A stretch of 64,000 bases of DNA. It comes from Rhodohalobacter mucosus. Its GTDB lineage: Bacteria; Bacteroidota; Rhodothermia; Balneolales; Balneolaceae. The stretch is from assembly GCF_003150675.1 (NCBI RefSeq), contig NZ_QGGB01000005.1:453932-517931 (forward strand). The letters run 5' to 3'. Below, one piece after another: positions 19,491 to 27,642 of the stretch. A program made the position numbers and the translations under genes. Below the pieces are notes generated by a model. That model searched no databases, was not told the DNA's origin, and was given only the letters and a program-made list of their open reading frames with translations. Each line of letters begins with the position of its first letter. Position 1 is the stretch's first letter.

Positions 19491-21521
19491 TTACATAACA
19501 GGACTGCCGGGTTCGGCTTCTGTTTCAACAAAATGCAGAGTGCCCTCCCTGTCTTCGCCCATCAAAATCATTCCGTTGCTCTCGATGCCCATCATCTTTT
19601 TTGGCGCCAGATTGGCAACCACCACAACCGATTTCCCCACGATCTCTTCTGCCTTAAAATATTCGGCTATGCCCGACAGAATGGTTCGTTTTTCAAAACC
19701 GAGGTCAACGGTGATCTGAATCAGTTTTTTTGATTTTTTGACCGGTTCTGCCTCCAGAATGCGTCCGGCTCTGAGGTCTATCCTGGAAAATGTGCCGAAG
19801 TCAGTCTCCTTTTTTAAGTCTTCATAAGGATTATCGGCAGAGTCGGCTGCAGAGGAACGCTCTTTCAGAATCTCAATTTCATGCTCAACGGCCTCGTCCT
19901 CAATTTTTTCAAAGAGGATGTCGCCCGGTGTGATAAGCTGCCCTGCGGCTATCATAGAAGCACTCACATCACCCCAGCCGGCCGTACCGGGTATACCCAG
20001 CTGTTCTCTCAGTTTCGACATCTTGCCCGGCAGTACGGGTTCAAAAAGAACGGAAAGTGCAGCCGTGATCTGGGAACAAACATAGAGTGTATTGGCACAG
20101 GCCTGTGGATTCTCTTTGCGTGTTTTCCAGGGTTCAGTTTCCGTGAAATAGCGGTTACCGGCCCTGGCCAGGTACATGGTTTCAGCTATTGCTTCCCTGA
20201 AGCGAAAACTGTTGTAGGAGGTGCTGATCTTCTTTTTTTGCCGTTCAATTTCGGCAAGTGCGGCTTGATCCCTGCTGTCGGGATTTTTCATTTCGGGCAC
20301 TTCGCCGTCAAAAAATCTTTCGGTGAAACTAAGGGTTCTGAATACAAAGTTTCCAAGTATGTCGGCAAGTTCACTGTTTACGCGGGTCTGGAAATCCTTC
20401 CATGAAAAATCAGAATCCTTGGTTTCGGGCAGGGTTGATCCGATTACATATCTCAGCAGATCGGCATCAAACTTCTCAAGATATTCTTGCAGCCAAACGG
20501 CCCATCCCTTCGAGGTGGATAGCTTGCGGCCTTCAAGGTTCAGAAATTCATTTGCAGGCACATTTTCAGGCAGAACAAAATCCCCATGCTGCATCAGCAT
20601 GGCCGGGAACATGATGCAGTGAAATACAATGTTGTCTTTTCCAATAAAGTGGACCAGGGATGTCTCATTATCCTGCCACCATGTTTTCCATTCATCCGGT
20701 TTTCCCAGGTTTTGGGCCCACTCCTTGGTTGCCGATATATAGCCTATGGGAGCATCAAACCAGACATACAATACCTTGCCTTCGGCTTCGGGAAGGGGAA
20801 CGGGCACGCCCCAAGTGAGATCGCGTGTTACCGCACGATCTCCAAGTCCGCCATCGAGCCAGCTTTTGCACTGACCAACCACATTGGCTTTCCAGTCTTT
20901 GCGGGAGTCGATCCACTCTTCGAGCTTTTCCTGATAGTCGCCCAGCGGGATAAACCAGTGTTCGGTCTCTTTGATCACGGGTTTATTGCCTGTAATGGCG
21001 CTGACGGGATCCGTGAGGTCGGTAGGAGAAAGTGATGTGCCGCACTTTTCACATTGATCGCCGTAAGCTTCGGGGTGGCCGCAGTGGGGACACGTACCCT
21101 TAACATACCGGTCGGGAAGAAACATATCGGCTTCCTCGTCATAGTACTGTTCCTGGGTCTTCTGTTTAAAAACACCCTGTTCGTAGAGGTTAAGGAAGAA
21201 ATCCTGGGACGTTTTTTTGTGCGTTTCAGAACTTGTGCGGCCGTAGTAGTCGAAACTGATACCGAAACTCTCAAAAACGGCTTTATTGCCCTCATGATAG
21301 CGGTTCACTATCTCCTGAGGAGACACACCTTCTTTTTCGGCGGCGATGGTAATCGGAACACCATGCTCATCCGAACCGCAAATGTGAAGGATCTCTCTGC
21401 CATCTAAACGCTGAAACCGTGTGTATAAATCGGCCGGAAGATAAGCCCCGGCGAGATGCCCGAGATGAATGGGTCCGTTTGCGTAGGGCAGGGCAGAGGT
21501 GACTAAAATTCGTTTCGGCAT
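19491..21521 (-). CDS. metG: methionyl-tRNA synthetase
   Basis: The 676-residue enzyme charges tRNA-Met. It has the HIGH motif in NGPIHLGHLAG, a zinc-knuckle with two CxxC pairs (CPHCG...CEKCG), and the KMSKS-equivalent RKLSTSKGWAVW, a variant common in this phylum. The C-terminal part (about 560-676) is an EMAPII-like tRNA-binding domain (IDLRAGRILEAEPVKKS). Length is normal for the dimeric MetG form. The minus-strand transcript starts after the terminator of the 5S-like gene, and the debranching-enzyme gene follows. Confidence 0.98.
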   Translation of the reverse strand: MPKRILVTSALPYANGPIHLGHLAGAYLPADLYTRFQRLDGREILHICGSDEHGVPITIAAEKEGVSPQEIVNRYHEGNKAVFESFGISFDYYGRTSSETHKKTSQDFFLNLYEQGVFKQKTQEQYYDEEADMFLPDRYVKGTCPHCGHPEAYGDQCEKCGTSLSPTDLTDPVSAITGNKPVIKETEHWFIPLGDYQEKLEEWIDSRKDWKANVVGQCKSWLDGGLGDRAVTRDLTWGVPVPLPEAEGKVLYVWFDAPIGYISATKEWAQNLGKPDEWKTWWQDNETSLVHFIGKDNIVFHCIMFPAMLMQHGDFVLPENVPANEFLNLEGRKLSTSKGWAVWLQEYLEKFDADLLRYVIGSTLPETKDSDFSWKDFQTRVNSELADILGNFVFRTLSFTERFFDGEVPEMKNPDSRDQAALAEIERQKKKISTSYNSFRFREAIAETMYLARAGNRYFTETEPWKTRKENPQACANTLYVCSQITAALSVLFEPVLPGKMSKLREQLGIPGTAGWGDVSASMIAAGQLITPGDILFEKIEDEAVEHEIEILKERSSAADSADNPYEDLKKETDFGTFSRIDLRAGRILEAEPVKKSKKLIQITVDLGFEKRTILSGIAEYFKAEEIVGKSVVVVANLAPKKMMGIESNGMILMGEDREGTLHFVETEAEPGSPVM

Positions 21522-21540
21522 AGATCAAAAAAATCGATTT

Positions 21541-21570
21541 AAAAAAAGCTGAAGAAATTACGGTTCAGCT
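21541..21570 (-). terminator. Rho-independent terminator of the 5S-like gene
   Basis: Read on the minus strand, a 7-bp stem (AGCTGAA / TTCAGCT) with a 10-base loop is followed by a run of seven T. It begins about 14 bp after the predicted 3' end of the 5S-like RNA and stands before metG. Confidence 0.8.
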
Positions 21571-21583
21571 CGCTAAGTTACCA

Positions 21584-21706
21584 AATTGGCAGGCAATTTT
21601 CTTCCATCAGCTTAATACCCGCAGATATCGGTGCCCGGCGATACTTTCCGGGTTCGGAACGCATGATGATCACATAATGCAAGTCGCCGATCCGGGTAGG
21701 AGCCAG
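21584..21706 (-). rRNA. orphan, divergent 5S rRNA-like gene
   Basis: On the minus strand this about 120-nt stretch follows 5S rRNA order. Helix II pairs CGGCGACTT with AAGTATCGCCG. Helix III has the phylum-typical TTCCGAACCCGGAA loop, followed by GGGCACCGAT, the loop-E region (5S consensus GCGCCGAUGG). A hairpin (ATCTGC / GCTGAT, one mismatch) stands for helix IV, and the 3' end reads TTGCCTGCCAA, like the usual ...GCCAGG end. Helix I is weak (only about TGGC/GCCA pairs). A strong terminator follows directly. It starts at the stop codon of the TrmH-family gene, and no 16S, 23S or tRNA gene is near. It is either a divergent single 5S copy or a 5S-derived RNA with another role; a decayed copy is possible, although kept pairing argues against that. 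Confidence 0.6.
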
Positions 21707-22234
21707 TCAGGTTGAATAAAATTTTTCGAGAATACCGTAAAGTGCCACACCCGCAGCAACCGACACATTCAGGGAGTGCTTGTTGCCAAACTGCGGAATG
21801 TCGACGGAGAGGTCGGCCAACTCTATCAGCTCGTCGTCCACGCCCGTCACCTCATTGCCCAGAATAAGACAGATTTTATCCGATTCAGGAGTCCATTCGT
21901 TCAGCGGTGTGCTCCGGTCAGTCTGCTCCAGAACCGCAATGGTATAGCCCGCACGTTTCAGAGTATTGATCTCTTCAACAGGATTATTGATTTCTTTCCA
22001 TTCAACGTACTGTTCAGCACCGATGGCTGTTTTGGTGATTTCGGGCCGCGGGGGGACAGGAGTGTGGCCGGACAGCCTGAGTTCACGAATGCCAAATGCA
22101 TCGGCAGAGCGAAATACGGCGCCGACATTATGCAGACTGCGGATATTGTGCATCCACAAAATGAAATGGCTTCCCAAAGGTGAAGTTCGTTTGAGGTTTT
22201 TTTCAAGTATCTCGCGAGTGGTCAGTTTCTTCAA
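21707..22234 (-). CDS. TrmH/SpoU family RNA 2'-O-methyltransferase
   Basis: The 175-residue protein is a SPOUT methyltransferase with the three SpoU motifs: HNIRSLHNVGAVFRSADAFG (motif 1), ICLILGNEVTGVDDELIELAD (motif 2) and IPQFGNKHSLNVSVAAGVALYGI (motif 3, the knotted SAM site). It methylates ribose in tRNA or rRNA; the exact target is not evident. It lacks the N-terminal substrate-binding domain of RlmB, so it is a minimal form. Its stop codon touches the 5' end of the 5S-like RNA gene. Confidence 0.92.
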   Translation of the reverse strand: MKKLTTREILEKNLKRTSPLGSHFILWMHNIRSLHNVGAVFRSADAFGIRELRLSGHTPVPPRPEITKTAIGAEQYVEWKEINNPVEEINTLKRAGYTIAVLEQTDRSTPLNEWTPESDKICLILGNEVTGVDDELIELADLSVDIPQFGNKHSLNVSVAAGVALYGILEKFYST

Positions 22235-22429
22235 GCCGTGTGCCGTTCTTTGAAAGTGTTTTGATGCGGATCAAATTATCGGATGATATGTAGTTCCCGG
22301 TTAAAAAAGTGGTTGGGAAACAGCCATGAACACCCTATTTTTACCGAGCTAAGATATTTATTAAAACAAAGGAAAATAGCAGTGAAAACTGCTTTTTCTG
22401 TTTATGAAAGTTGAACCGGAATATAAGGT

Positions 22430-22900
22430 ATGAAGAAAAATTATCTATCCAGGGAAGGATACGAGAAACTGGATGCAGAACTGAGAGATCTTAAAACCAG
22501 AGGCAGAAAAGAAATTGCCGAGGAGATTGCGGAAGCTCGCGCTAAGGGCGACCTGAGCGAAAACGCAGAGTATGACGCTGCCAAGGAAGCCCAGGGGCAC
22601 CTCGAAAAAAAGATTGCAGAACTCGAAAATACGCTTGCCACTTCCAGCATAATTGATGAAAAGGATATTAACACTTCCAAAGCGTATCTGCTGTCGACGG
22701 TTACCATTTTAAATCAAAAAATGGGGAAGGAGATGAAATACACCCTTGTTTCGAAAGATGAGGCAGATTTTAAAGCAGGTAAGATTTCGGTTGATTCCCC
22801 CATCGGAAAAGCCATACTGGGCCGCGAAGTGGGAGAAGAGTTCACCGTGGATGTTCCGGCGGGTAAGCTTGAACTCAAAATTCAAAAAATCGAACGGTAG
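22430..22900 (+). CDS. greA: transcription elongation factor GreA
   Basis: The 156-residue protein has the N-terminal coiled coil with the acidic tip (EARAKGDLSENAEYDAAKE) that enters the RNA-polymerase secondary channel to trigger transcript cleavage, and the C-terminal FKBP-like domain (SPIGKAILGREVGEEFTVDVPAG). Length is typical. It is transcribed away from the methyltransferase gene, with about 195 bp between. Confidence 0.97.
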   Translation: MKKNYLSREGYEKLDAELRDLKTRGRKEIAEEIAEARAKGDLSENAEYDAAKEAQGHLEKKIAELENTLATSSIIDEKDINTSKAYLLSTVTILNQKMGKEMKYTLVSKDEADFKAGKISVDSPIGKAILGREVGEEFTVDVPAGKLELKIQKIER

Positions 22901-22932
22901 GTTGAGGTTTAGGTTGAGGTTTAGGTTGAGGA
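22900..22932. repeat. short 12-bp tandem repeat
   Basis: The unit GGTTGAGGTTTA occurs twice in full and a third time in part, starting at the last base of the greA stop codon. It runs into the left inverted-repeat arm of the four-helix-bundle unit. Confidence 0.85.
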
Positions 22933-22941
22933 TTGTTGAAG

Positions 22942-22963
22942 GTTAAATGTTGAAAGTTAAAGG
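22942..22963. repeat. left arm of 22-bp imperfect inverted repeat
   Basis: This 22-mer (ending AAGTTAAAGG) matches the reverse complement of 23573-23594 at 18 of 22 positions. The two arms frame the four-helix-bundle gene. Confidence 0.7.
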
Positions 22964-23071
22964 TTTTTGATGGTTGATTCATCAGCGTGTAGAAAGAGAA
23001 CATTTAACATTTATTCTTCAAATTGTAATACCGAGTCCAAAAGATTAATAAATGAATCACTTGAATTAAGC

Positions 23072-23482
23072 ATGTCAACCGCGAAAAGGTTCGAAGATTT
23101 AGAGATATGGCAACTTGCGCGTGAGCTTGTAGCGATGATTTATGAAATTTCGAATAAGGCACTTTTTTCTAAGGACTACGGTTTGAAGGATCAAATCCGA
23201 CGTTCCTCTGTTGGAGTGATGAATAACATAAGTGAAGGATTTGAAAGCCGTACAGTGAAGCTTTTTATCGATTATTTGGGAAGGTCCAAGGGATCCTGCG
23301 GTGAAACTCGTTCTGTGCTCTACGCAGCACTGGATCAGAACTATATCTCGAAAGCTGAATTCAATGATCTTCGTCAGAAATGTGAAAAAATTTCATCCAA
23401 AACATTGCGACTCATTCAGTATTTAGAAAAATATGAGTCGAATGATCGTGTACAGGAAGCCGGATTTGGGTATGATGTTTAA
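23072..23482 (+). CDS. four-helix bundle protein (23S rRNA intervening-sequence / S23 family)
   Basis: I take the ATG at 23072 (MSTAKRFEDLEIW); the reading frame extends to TTG 22967, but the added residues look non-homologous. The 136-residue product has the family pattern FEDLEIWQLAREL, then GLKDQIRRSSVGVMNNISEGFE and a GSCGETRSVLYAAL segment, forming a four-helix bundle. Members were first found inside 23S rRNA intervening sequences, but in Bacteroidota they are frequent single genes beside polysaccharide loci, as here before ugd and uxs. Function is unknown; nucleic-acid binding has been suggested. Imperfect inverted repeats on both sides suggest it moved as a unit. Confidence 0.9.
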   Translation: MSTAKRFEDLEIWQLARELVAMIYEISNKALFSKDYGLKDQIRRSSVGVMNNISEGFESRTVKLFIDYLGRSKGSCGETRSVLYAALDQNYISKAEFNDLRQKCEKISSKTLRLIQYLEKYESNDRVQEAGFGYDV

Positions 23483-23572
23483 TCATGCAGATTTTTTTGG
23501 GATACACGTTACATGTCAAAGTTTGAAGGCATTGACGATTGGATCATTAGATTGATTATGATCAACATTTAA

Positions 23573-23594
23573 CCTTTAACTTGTAACGTTCAAC
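23573..23594. repeat. right arm of 22-bp imperfect inverted repeat
   Basis: Starts CCTTTAAC and pairs with 22942-22963 (18/22 matches). It lies about 40 bp before the ugd start codon. Confidence 0.7.
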
Positions 23595-23634
23595 ACGTAA
23601 TTACGACAAAACTTAAATCGAATAAAATTTAGAA

Positions 23635-24972
23635 ATGAAATTAGGAGTAGTAGGAACCGGTTATGTAGGCCTTGTATCAGGAGCGTGTTTTGCAGACAGC
23701 GGCAATGACGTAATCTGCGTGGATATTGACGAGAAAAAAGTGGAGCGCATGCGCAAGGGCGAGGTGCCGATTTATGAGCCGGGGCTGAACCGCGTGTTCG
23801 ACCGCTCGATTCGCGAGAACCGCCTGCGCTTTACCACCTCGCTGGAGGAGGCGTTTAAAGAGAGCGAAATACTGTTTCTCTGCCTGCCCACCCCGCCCGG
23901 GGCCGACGGGCAGGCCGACCTGAGCTTTGTGCTGAATGTGGCCGACGACCTGGGCGAGCTGTTCAACAAGTATCCCGGCTACCGGGTGGTGGTGAACAAG
24001 AGCACCGTGCCTGTGGGTACGGCCGACAAGGTTCGCGAGGCGATCTCGGCCAAAACCGACGAGGAGTTTGATGTGGTTTCCAACCCGGAGTTCCTGCGCG
24101 AAGGGGCCGCAGTGGAGGACTTCATGAAGCCCGAAAGAGTGGTGGTGGGAGCCGGCACGCAGCGGGCAGCCGACGCAATGCGAACCCTGTATGAGCCGTT
24201 TGTTCGCAGCGGCAACCCGATCATCATCATGGATGAGCGCAGCTCGGAGCTGACCAAATATGCGGCCAACGCCATCCTGGCCACCAAGATCACCTTTATG
24301 AACGAAATTGCCAATATCTGCGAGCGCGTGGGCGCCGACGTGGACAACGTGCGCCGCGGGATCGGAACGGATTCTCGGATCGGCAAGCGGTTCCTGTTTG
24401 CGGGCATCGGCTACGGGGGCAGCTGCTTCCCGAAAGATGTGCAGGCCATTCACCACACGGCGGGCCAGTACGGCTACGACTTCAAGATCCTGGATTCGGT
24501 GATGAAGGTGAACGAGCTGCAGAAGGTGTCGATCGTGGAGAAGATGAAGGAGTACTACGACGGGGACCTGGCCGGCAAGCGGATTGGCGTATGGGGACTG
24601 GCCTTCAAGCCGGAGACCGACGACGTGCGCGAGGCTCCTGCACTCTACATCACCGATGCCCTGGCCAAAGCCGGTGCAACGATGATCGCTTACGACCCGG
24701 AGGCCAACGAGACGTTTCAGGCGGCGGCCACATCGGTCGCCCTGGAGGCGATGGAGTTCACCACCGACCGGGATGAAGTGCTGAAAGGAGTTGACGCGCT
24801 GGTGATCTGCACCGAGTGGAATGAGTTCAGAAGGCCGGACCTGGATCGTTTCCCCAAAATGATGAAAACCCCGGTCATATTTGACGGACGTAATCTCTAT
24901 GACCTGAAGCGCGCAAAAGATGCCGGTTTGATCTACGTTAGTGTAGGGCGGCCTTCAGTTGGTGTAGAGTAA
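23635..24972 (+). CDS. ugd: UDP-glucose 6-dehydrogenase
   Basis: The 445-residue enzyme oxidises UDP-glucose to UDP-glucuronate using two NAD+. It has the N-terminal Rossmann motif GVVGTGYVGLVSGACFADSG, the central helix, and the catalytic cysteine in GYGGSCFPKDVQAI. Length is typical. About 23,740-24,770 is visibly richer in G and C than both flanks, with strong use of GAC, GGC and CTG codons, and the last about 65 codons return to local usage; this suggests strong codon selection or past gene conversion. UDP-glucuronate is the substrate of the uxs product encoded next. Confidence 0.97.
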   Translation: MKLGVVGTGYVGLVSGACFADSGNDVICVDIDEKKVERMRKGEVPIYEPGLNRVFDRSIRENRLRFTTSLEEAFKESEILFLCLPTPPGADGQADLSFVLNVADDLGELFNKYPGYRVVVNKSTVPVGTADKVREAISAKTDEEFDVVSNPEFLREGAAVEDFMKPERVVVGAGTQRAADAMRTLYEPFVRSGNPIIIMDERSSELTKYAANAILATKITFMNEIANICERVGADVDNVRRGIGTDSRIGKRFLFAGIGYGGSCFPKDVQAIHHTAGQYGYDFKILDSVMKVNELQKVSIVEKMKEYYDGDLAGKRIGVWGLAFKPETDDVREAPALYITDALAKAGATMIAYDPEANETFQAAATSVALEAMEFTTDRDEVLKGVDALVICTEWNEFRRPDLDRFPKMMKTPVIFDGRNLYDLKRAKDAGLIYVSVGRPSVGVE

Positions 24973-25025
24973 CCATATGCCGGAAAGGTGTTGACCGACC
25001 GGATATCCTATAGAACCAAATCATA

Positions 25026-25970
25026 TTGTCCAGAAGAATTCTCATAACAGGCGGAGCCGGGTTTCTCGGATCACATCTTTGTGACAGATATCACAGCGAT
25101 GGGTGGGATGTTATCTGTATGGATAACCTTGTCACCGGTTCAGAGTCAAATATTGCGCATCTTTTCGGGAAGGAGAGGTTCAGTTTTATTAAGCATGATG
25201 TAACCAACTTCATTATCGTCAAAGGCGACCTGGACCTGATCCTGCACTTTGCTTCACCTGCGTCGCCCATAGACTACCTGGAAATGCCCATTCAGACGCT
25301 GAAAGTGGGCTCGCTGGGTACGCACAAGGCTCTGGGCCTTGCGAAGGCAAAAAATGCAAAATTTGTACTCGCTTCAACCAGCGAGGTGTACGGGGATCCG
25401 CTCGAACATCCGCAGAAAGAGTCGTACTGGGGAAATGTGAACCCAACGGGCAGCCGGGGCGTATATGATGAAGCCAAACGCTTCGCGGAAGCCATGACCA
25501 TGGCCTATCACCGCTACCACGGAATTCCAACGGGCATTGTGCGAATATTCAACACTTACGGTTCGCGGATGAGGCTTCGGGACGGGAGGGCTTTGCCCAC
25601 TTTTTTCCGGCAGGCACTCCAAAATCAGCCTCTGACGGTTTTCGGTGACGGCTCGCAAACGCGTTCGTTTACGTACGTGGATGATCTTGTGGAGGGAATT
25701 GTACGGCTGGCTGAAAGTGATGAAACCGAACCGGTAAACCTTGGCAATCCTCAGGAAGTAACAATACTGGAGTTTGCGCGTGAAATACTGGATCTGACAG
25801 ACTCGAATAGTGAAATTGTTTTTGAGGATCTTCCGGAGGGCGATCCACAAATTCGTCAACCGGATATTTCAAAAGCCCAAAAGCTACTGAACTGGTATCC
25901 TGAGGTTGACCGAAGGGAGGGACTCAGCAGGACAATGGATTACTTTAAGGAACAACTCGGAAAGTTGTGA
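25026..25970 (+). CDS. UDP-glucuronate decarboxylase (UDP-xylose synthase)
   Basis: The 314-residue protein starts at TTG 25026. It is an extended SDR enzyme with [12 protein letters not shown] at the N-terminus, [10 protein letters not shown], the catalytic YxxxK in [11 protein letters not shown], and the UXS-typical [22 protein letters not shown] converts UDP-glucuronate to UDP-xylose with internal NAD+ recycling. Following ugd directly, it completes a two-step path from UDP-glucose to UDP-xylose for surface polysaccharide or glycosylation. The closest alternative is a dTDP-glucose 4,6-dehydratase, less likely given the context and motifs. Confidence 0.9.
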   Translation: MSRRILITGGAGFLGSHLCDRYHSDGWDVICMDNLVTGSESNIAHLFGKERFSFIKHDVTNFIIVKGDLDLILHFASPASPIDYLEMPIQTLKVGSLGTHKALGLAKAKNAKFVLASTSEVYGDPLEHPQKESYWGNVNPTGSRGVYDEAKRFAEAMTMAYHRYHGIPTGIVRIFNTYGSRMRLRDGRALPTFFRQALQNQPLTVFGDGSQTRSFTYVDDLVEGIVRLAESDETEPVNLGNPQEVTILEFAREILDLTDSNSEIVFEDLPEGDPQIRQPDISKAQKLLNWYPEVDRREGLSRTMDYFKEQLGKL

Positions 25971-25974
25971 TTGC

Positions 25975-26430
25975 ATGATGAAGCGCCTGATTGATCTATA
26001 TCCCTACCGCCTGACCGATCACGGCCCTGAATTTCTCTTGCTCAGGCGTGCAAAGGGAAAAATATACCACGGCCAGTGGAGAATGGTTGGAGGAAAGGTA
26101 AAGTCCGGAGAAACGTCCTGGCAGGCAGCATTGAGGGAACTGATGGAGGAAACCGGCCTCGCGCCAAAAAGATTTTGGACGATCCCCTCGGTAAATACAT
26201 TTTATGAGTACAAGACAGACACTGTTCATCACATTCCGGCGTTTGCAGCCGAACTGTTGCACTCTTCAGAGCCTGTTCTGGATGATGAGCACACTGCATG
26301 CAGCTGGTTTGATTCCGCTAAGGCTGTGGAAAATCTTCACTGGCCGGAACAAAAACGTCTTGTTGAGTTAACAGAATCCATTTTAATGCACGATCAAATC
26401 CTTGAAGAGTGGCTCGTACCCTTACGCTGA
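25975..26430 (+). CDS. Nudix hydrolase
   Basis: I place the start at ATG 25975, 4 bp after the uxs stop; the frame runs further upstream inside uxs. The 151-residue product has a complete Nudix box, GGKVKSGETSWQAALRE followed by LMEETGL, for Mg2+-dependent cleavage of nucleoside diphosphates linked to another moiety. The N-terminal part (PYRLTDHGPEFLLLRR) resembles the dATP pyrophosphohydrolase (NudB-like) branch. The substrate is uncertain; clean-up of nucleotide-sugars is possible from context. Its last 22 bases overlap the next gene. Confidence 0.92.
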   Translation: MMKRLIDLYPYRLTDHGPEFLLLRRAKGKIYHGQWRMVGGKVKSGETSWQAALRELMEETGLAPKRFWTIPSVNTFYEYKTDTVHHIPAFAAELLHSSEPVLDDEHTACSWFDSAKAVENLHWPEQKRLVELTESILMHDQILEEWLVPLR

Positions 26431-27620
26431 TATCATTTATTACAGTTATTCTGGCTGCTTTGATCTGGCCTGCTGACGTGCGGGGTCAGAGTAAAAGCTA
26501 TGAAATTCTTCCGGCTCCCGACCTTTGGTATAATGACGTGGACGGAATACGCGTGGGAGTCAGGCTTCTGGGACAGGTACCCGGAACGTTTGAAGACGGA
26601 CCGCACAGACTGGATGCGGGCTTCTGGGTTGGAACCTGGTTTCCGGACCTTCCGGTTTCCTATTACATCTCGTACACAGAGCCTATACCGGCCTGGTCGG
26701 AATACGGCAGTGAGGCAAGTATACAGCTGATCAGTTCAATAAGAACGGGATATCATATACACGGCGCCGCCTTTAACAAGCGCTGGCAGCAGGGGTTTGA
26801 TGAACGGCGCTACCGCGAGGTCAGGGTGCTGAATACGTTCGAAAAAAGATTTGACCTTGAGTACGCTGCCTTTCCCCGGTTGTGGGGTACGGAGAGCAAA
26901 CTGCTCACCCACCTCAACCTGGAACTGCAGGATGACAATTCCCTGGGCTGGTATAGCCTGTCAGGATCGGCAGCAGTGCAATATCTAAATGAACTCTACC
27001 CGATCGCATCACTGGCAGCGATTCAGAACATTCCATTCAACGATTACTGGGGATTCCGGCTGAGGGGATTTCTGGGTGCAGCCGGTTCGGATGCGGATCC
27101 TGAATATCTGTACTCCAGAAGCACACAGCCTTCGATTGAATCCATAGAATCGGGCATCACCCGAGCAAAAGGCACCATACCGCAGCCCTGGATAGAAAGC
27201 GGAAACTTTCATCTTGCCGGCGGACCCAATTTGAGAGGATATACGGGCCAGGATATTGAATCATTTACAGAAGCTGCAGGACCTGCACTCTACAAATCGT
27301 TTGTTTCGGTGAATGCAGAGTTTGACTATCCCAACCCAATTGGAATGCTTTTCAGGCGGATCCCCTATGTGTCAGAATTTACAAGCTTTGGATCCTACCT
27401 GTTTATGGATGCCGGAAGATCGCTGGAAAGCGACAATTCAACGCTTTTTGCAGATGCAGGAGCCGGATTTTCGCTGTCGCTGAATATTCCTGACTATCTG
27501 GGTAAACCACGCGGCTTTGTTCTGCGTTATGAACTACCATTCTGGCTGTCCGAACCGGGTATGCAGGATGCTTTCAGGCTCAGGCACTTGTTTGGATTTG
27601 GAGCCATTTTTTCATTTTGA
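26409..27620 (+). CDS. outer-membrane beta-barrel protein (Omp85-like barrel)
   Basis: This gene starts at GTG 26409 inside the Nudix gene. The 403-residue product has a signal peptide (cut near VRGQ, about 27) and a barrel-like pattern to the end, including AGGPNLRGYTGQD, reminiscent of the RG-containing lid loop of Omp85 barrels, and a terminal FGFGAIFSF strand. The same sort of barrel occurs as the C-terminal part of some large Bacteroidota metallopeptidases; here it is free-standing. No POTRA domain is seen. Role unknown; its position between a Nudix gene and a lipoprotein gene gives little help. Confidence 0.7.
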   Translation: MARTLTLISFITVILAALIWPADVRGQSKSYEILPAPDLWYNDVDGIRVGVRLLGQVPGTFEDGPHRLDAGFWVGTWFPDLPVSYYISYTEPIPAWSEYGSEASIQLISSIRTGYHIHGAAFNKRWQQGFDERRYREVRVLNTFEKRFDLEYAAFPRLWGTESKLLTHLNLELQDDNSLGWYSLSGSAAVQYLNELYPIASLAAIQNIPFNDYWGFRLRGFLGAAGSDADPEYLYSRSTQPSIESIESGITRAKGTIPQPWIESGNFHLAGGPNLRGYTGQDIESFTEAAGPALYKSFVSVNAEFDYPNPIGMLFRRIPYVSEFTSFGSYLFMDAGRSLESDNSTLFADAGAGFSLSLNIPDYLGKPRGFVLRYELPFWLSEPGMQDAFRLRHLFGFGAIFSF

Positions 27621-27642
27621 ACCGACTGAATCGGATTGAGGC

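Noticed and set aside
21584..21706. 5S-like stretch as merely non-coding spacer
   Set aside because: Helix II pairing, the helix III loop sequence and a following terminator together are unlikely by chance, so I kept it as an rRNA-like gene of moderate confidence.
23677..24456. 259-codon minus-strand frame in ugd
   Set aside because: Shadow of the GC-rich part of ugd; composition is biased to His, Ala and Val with no family match.
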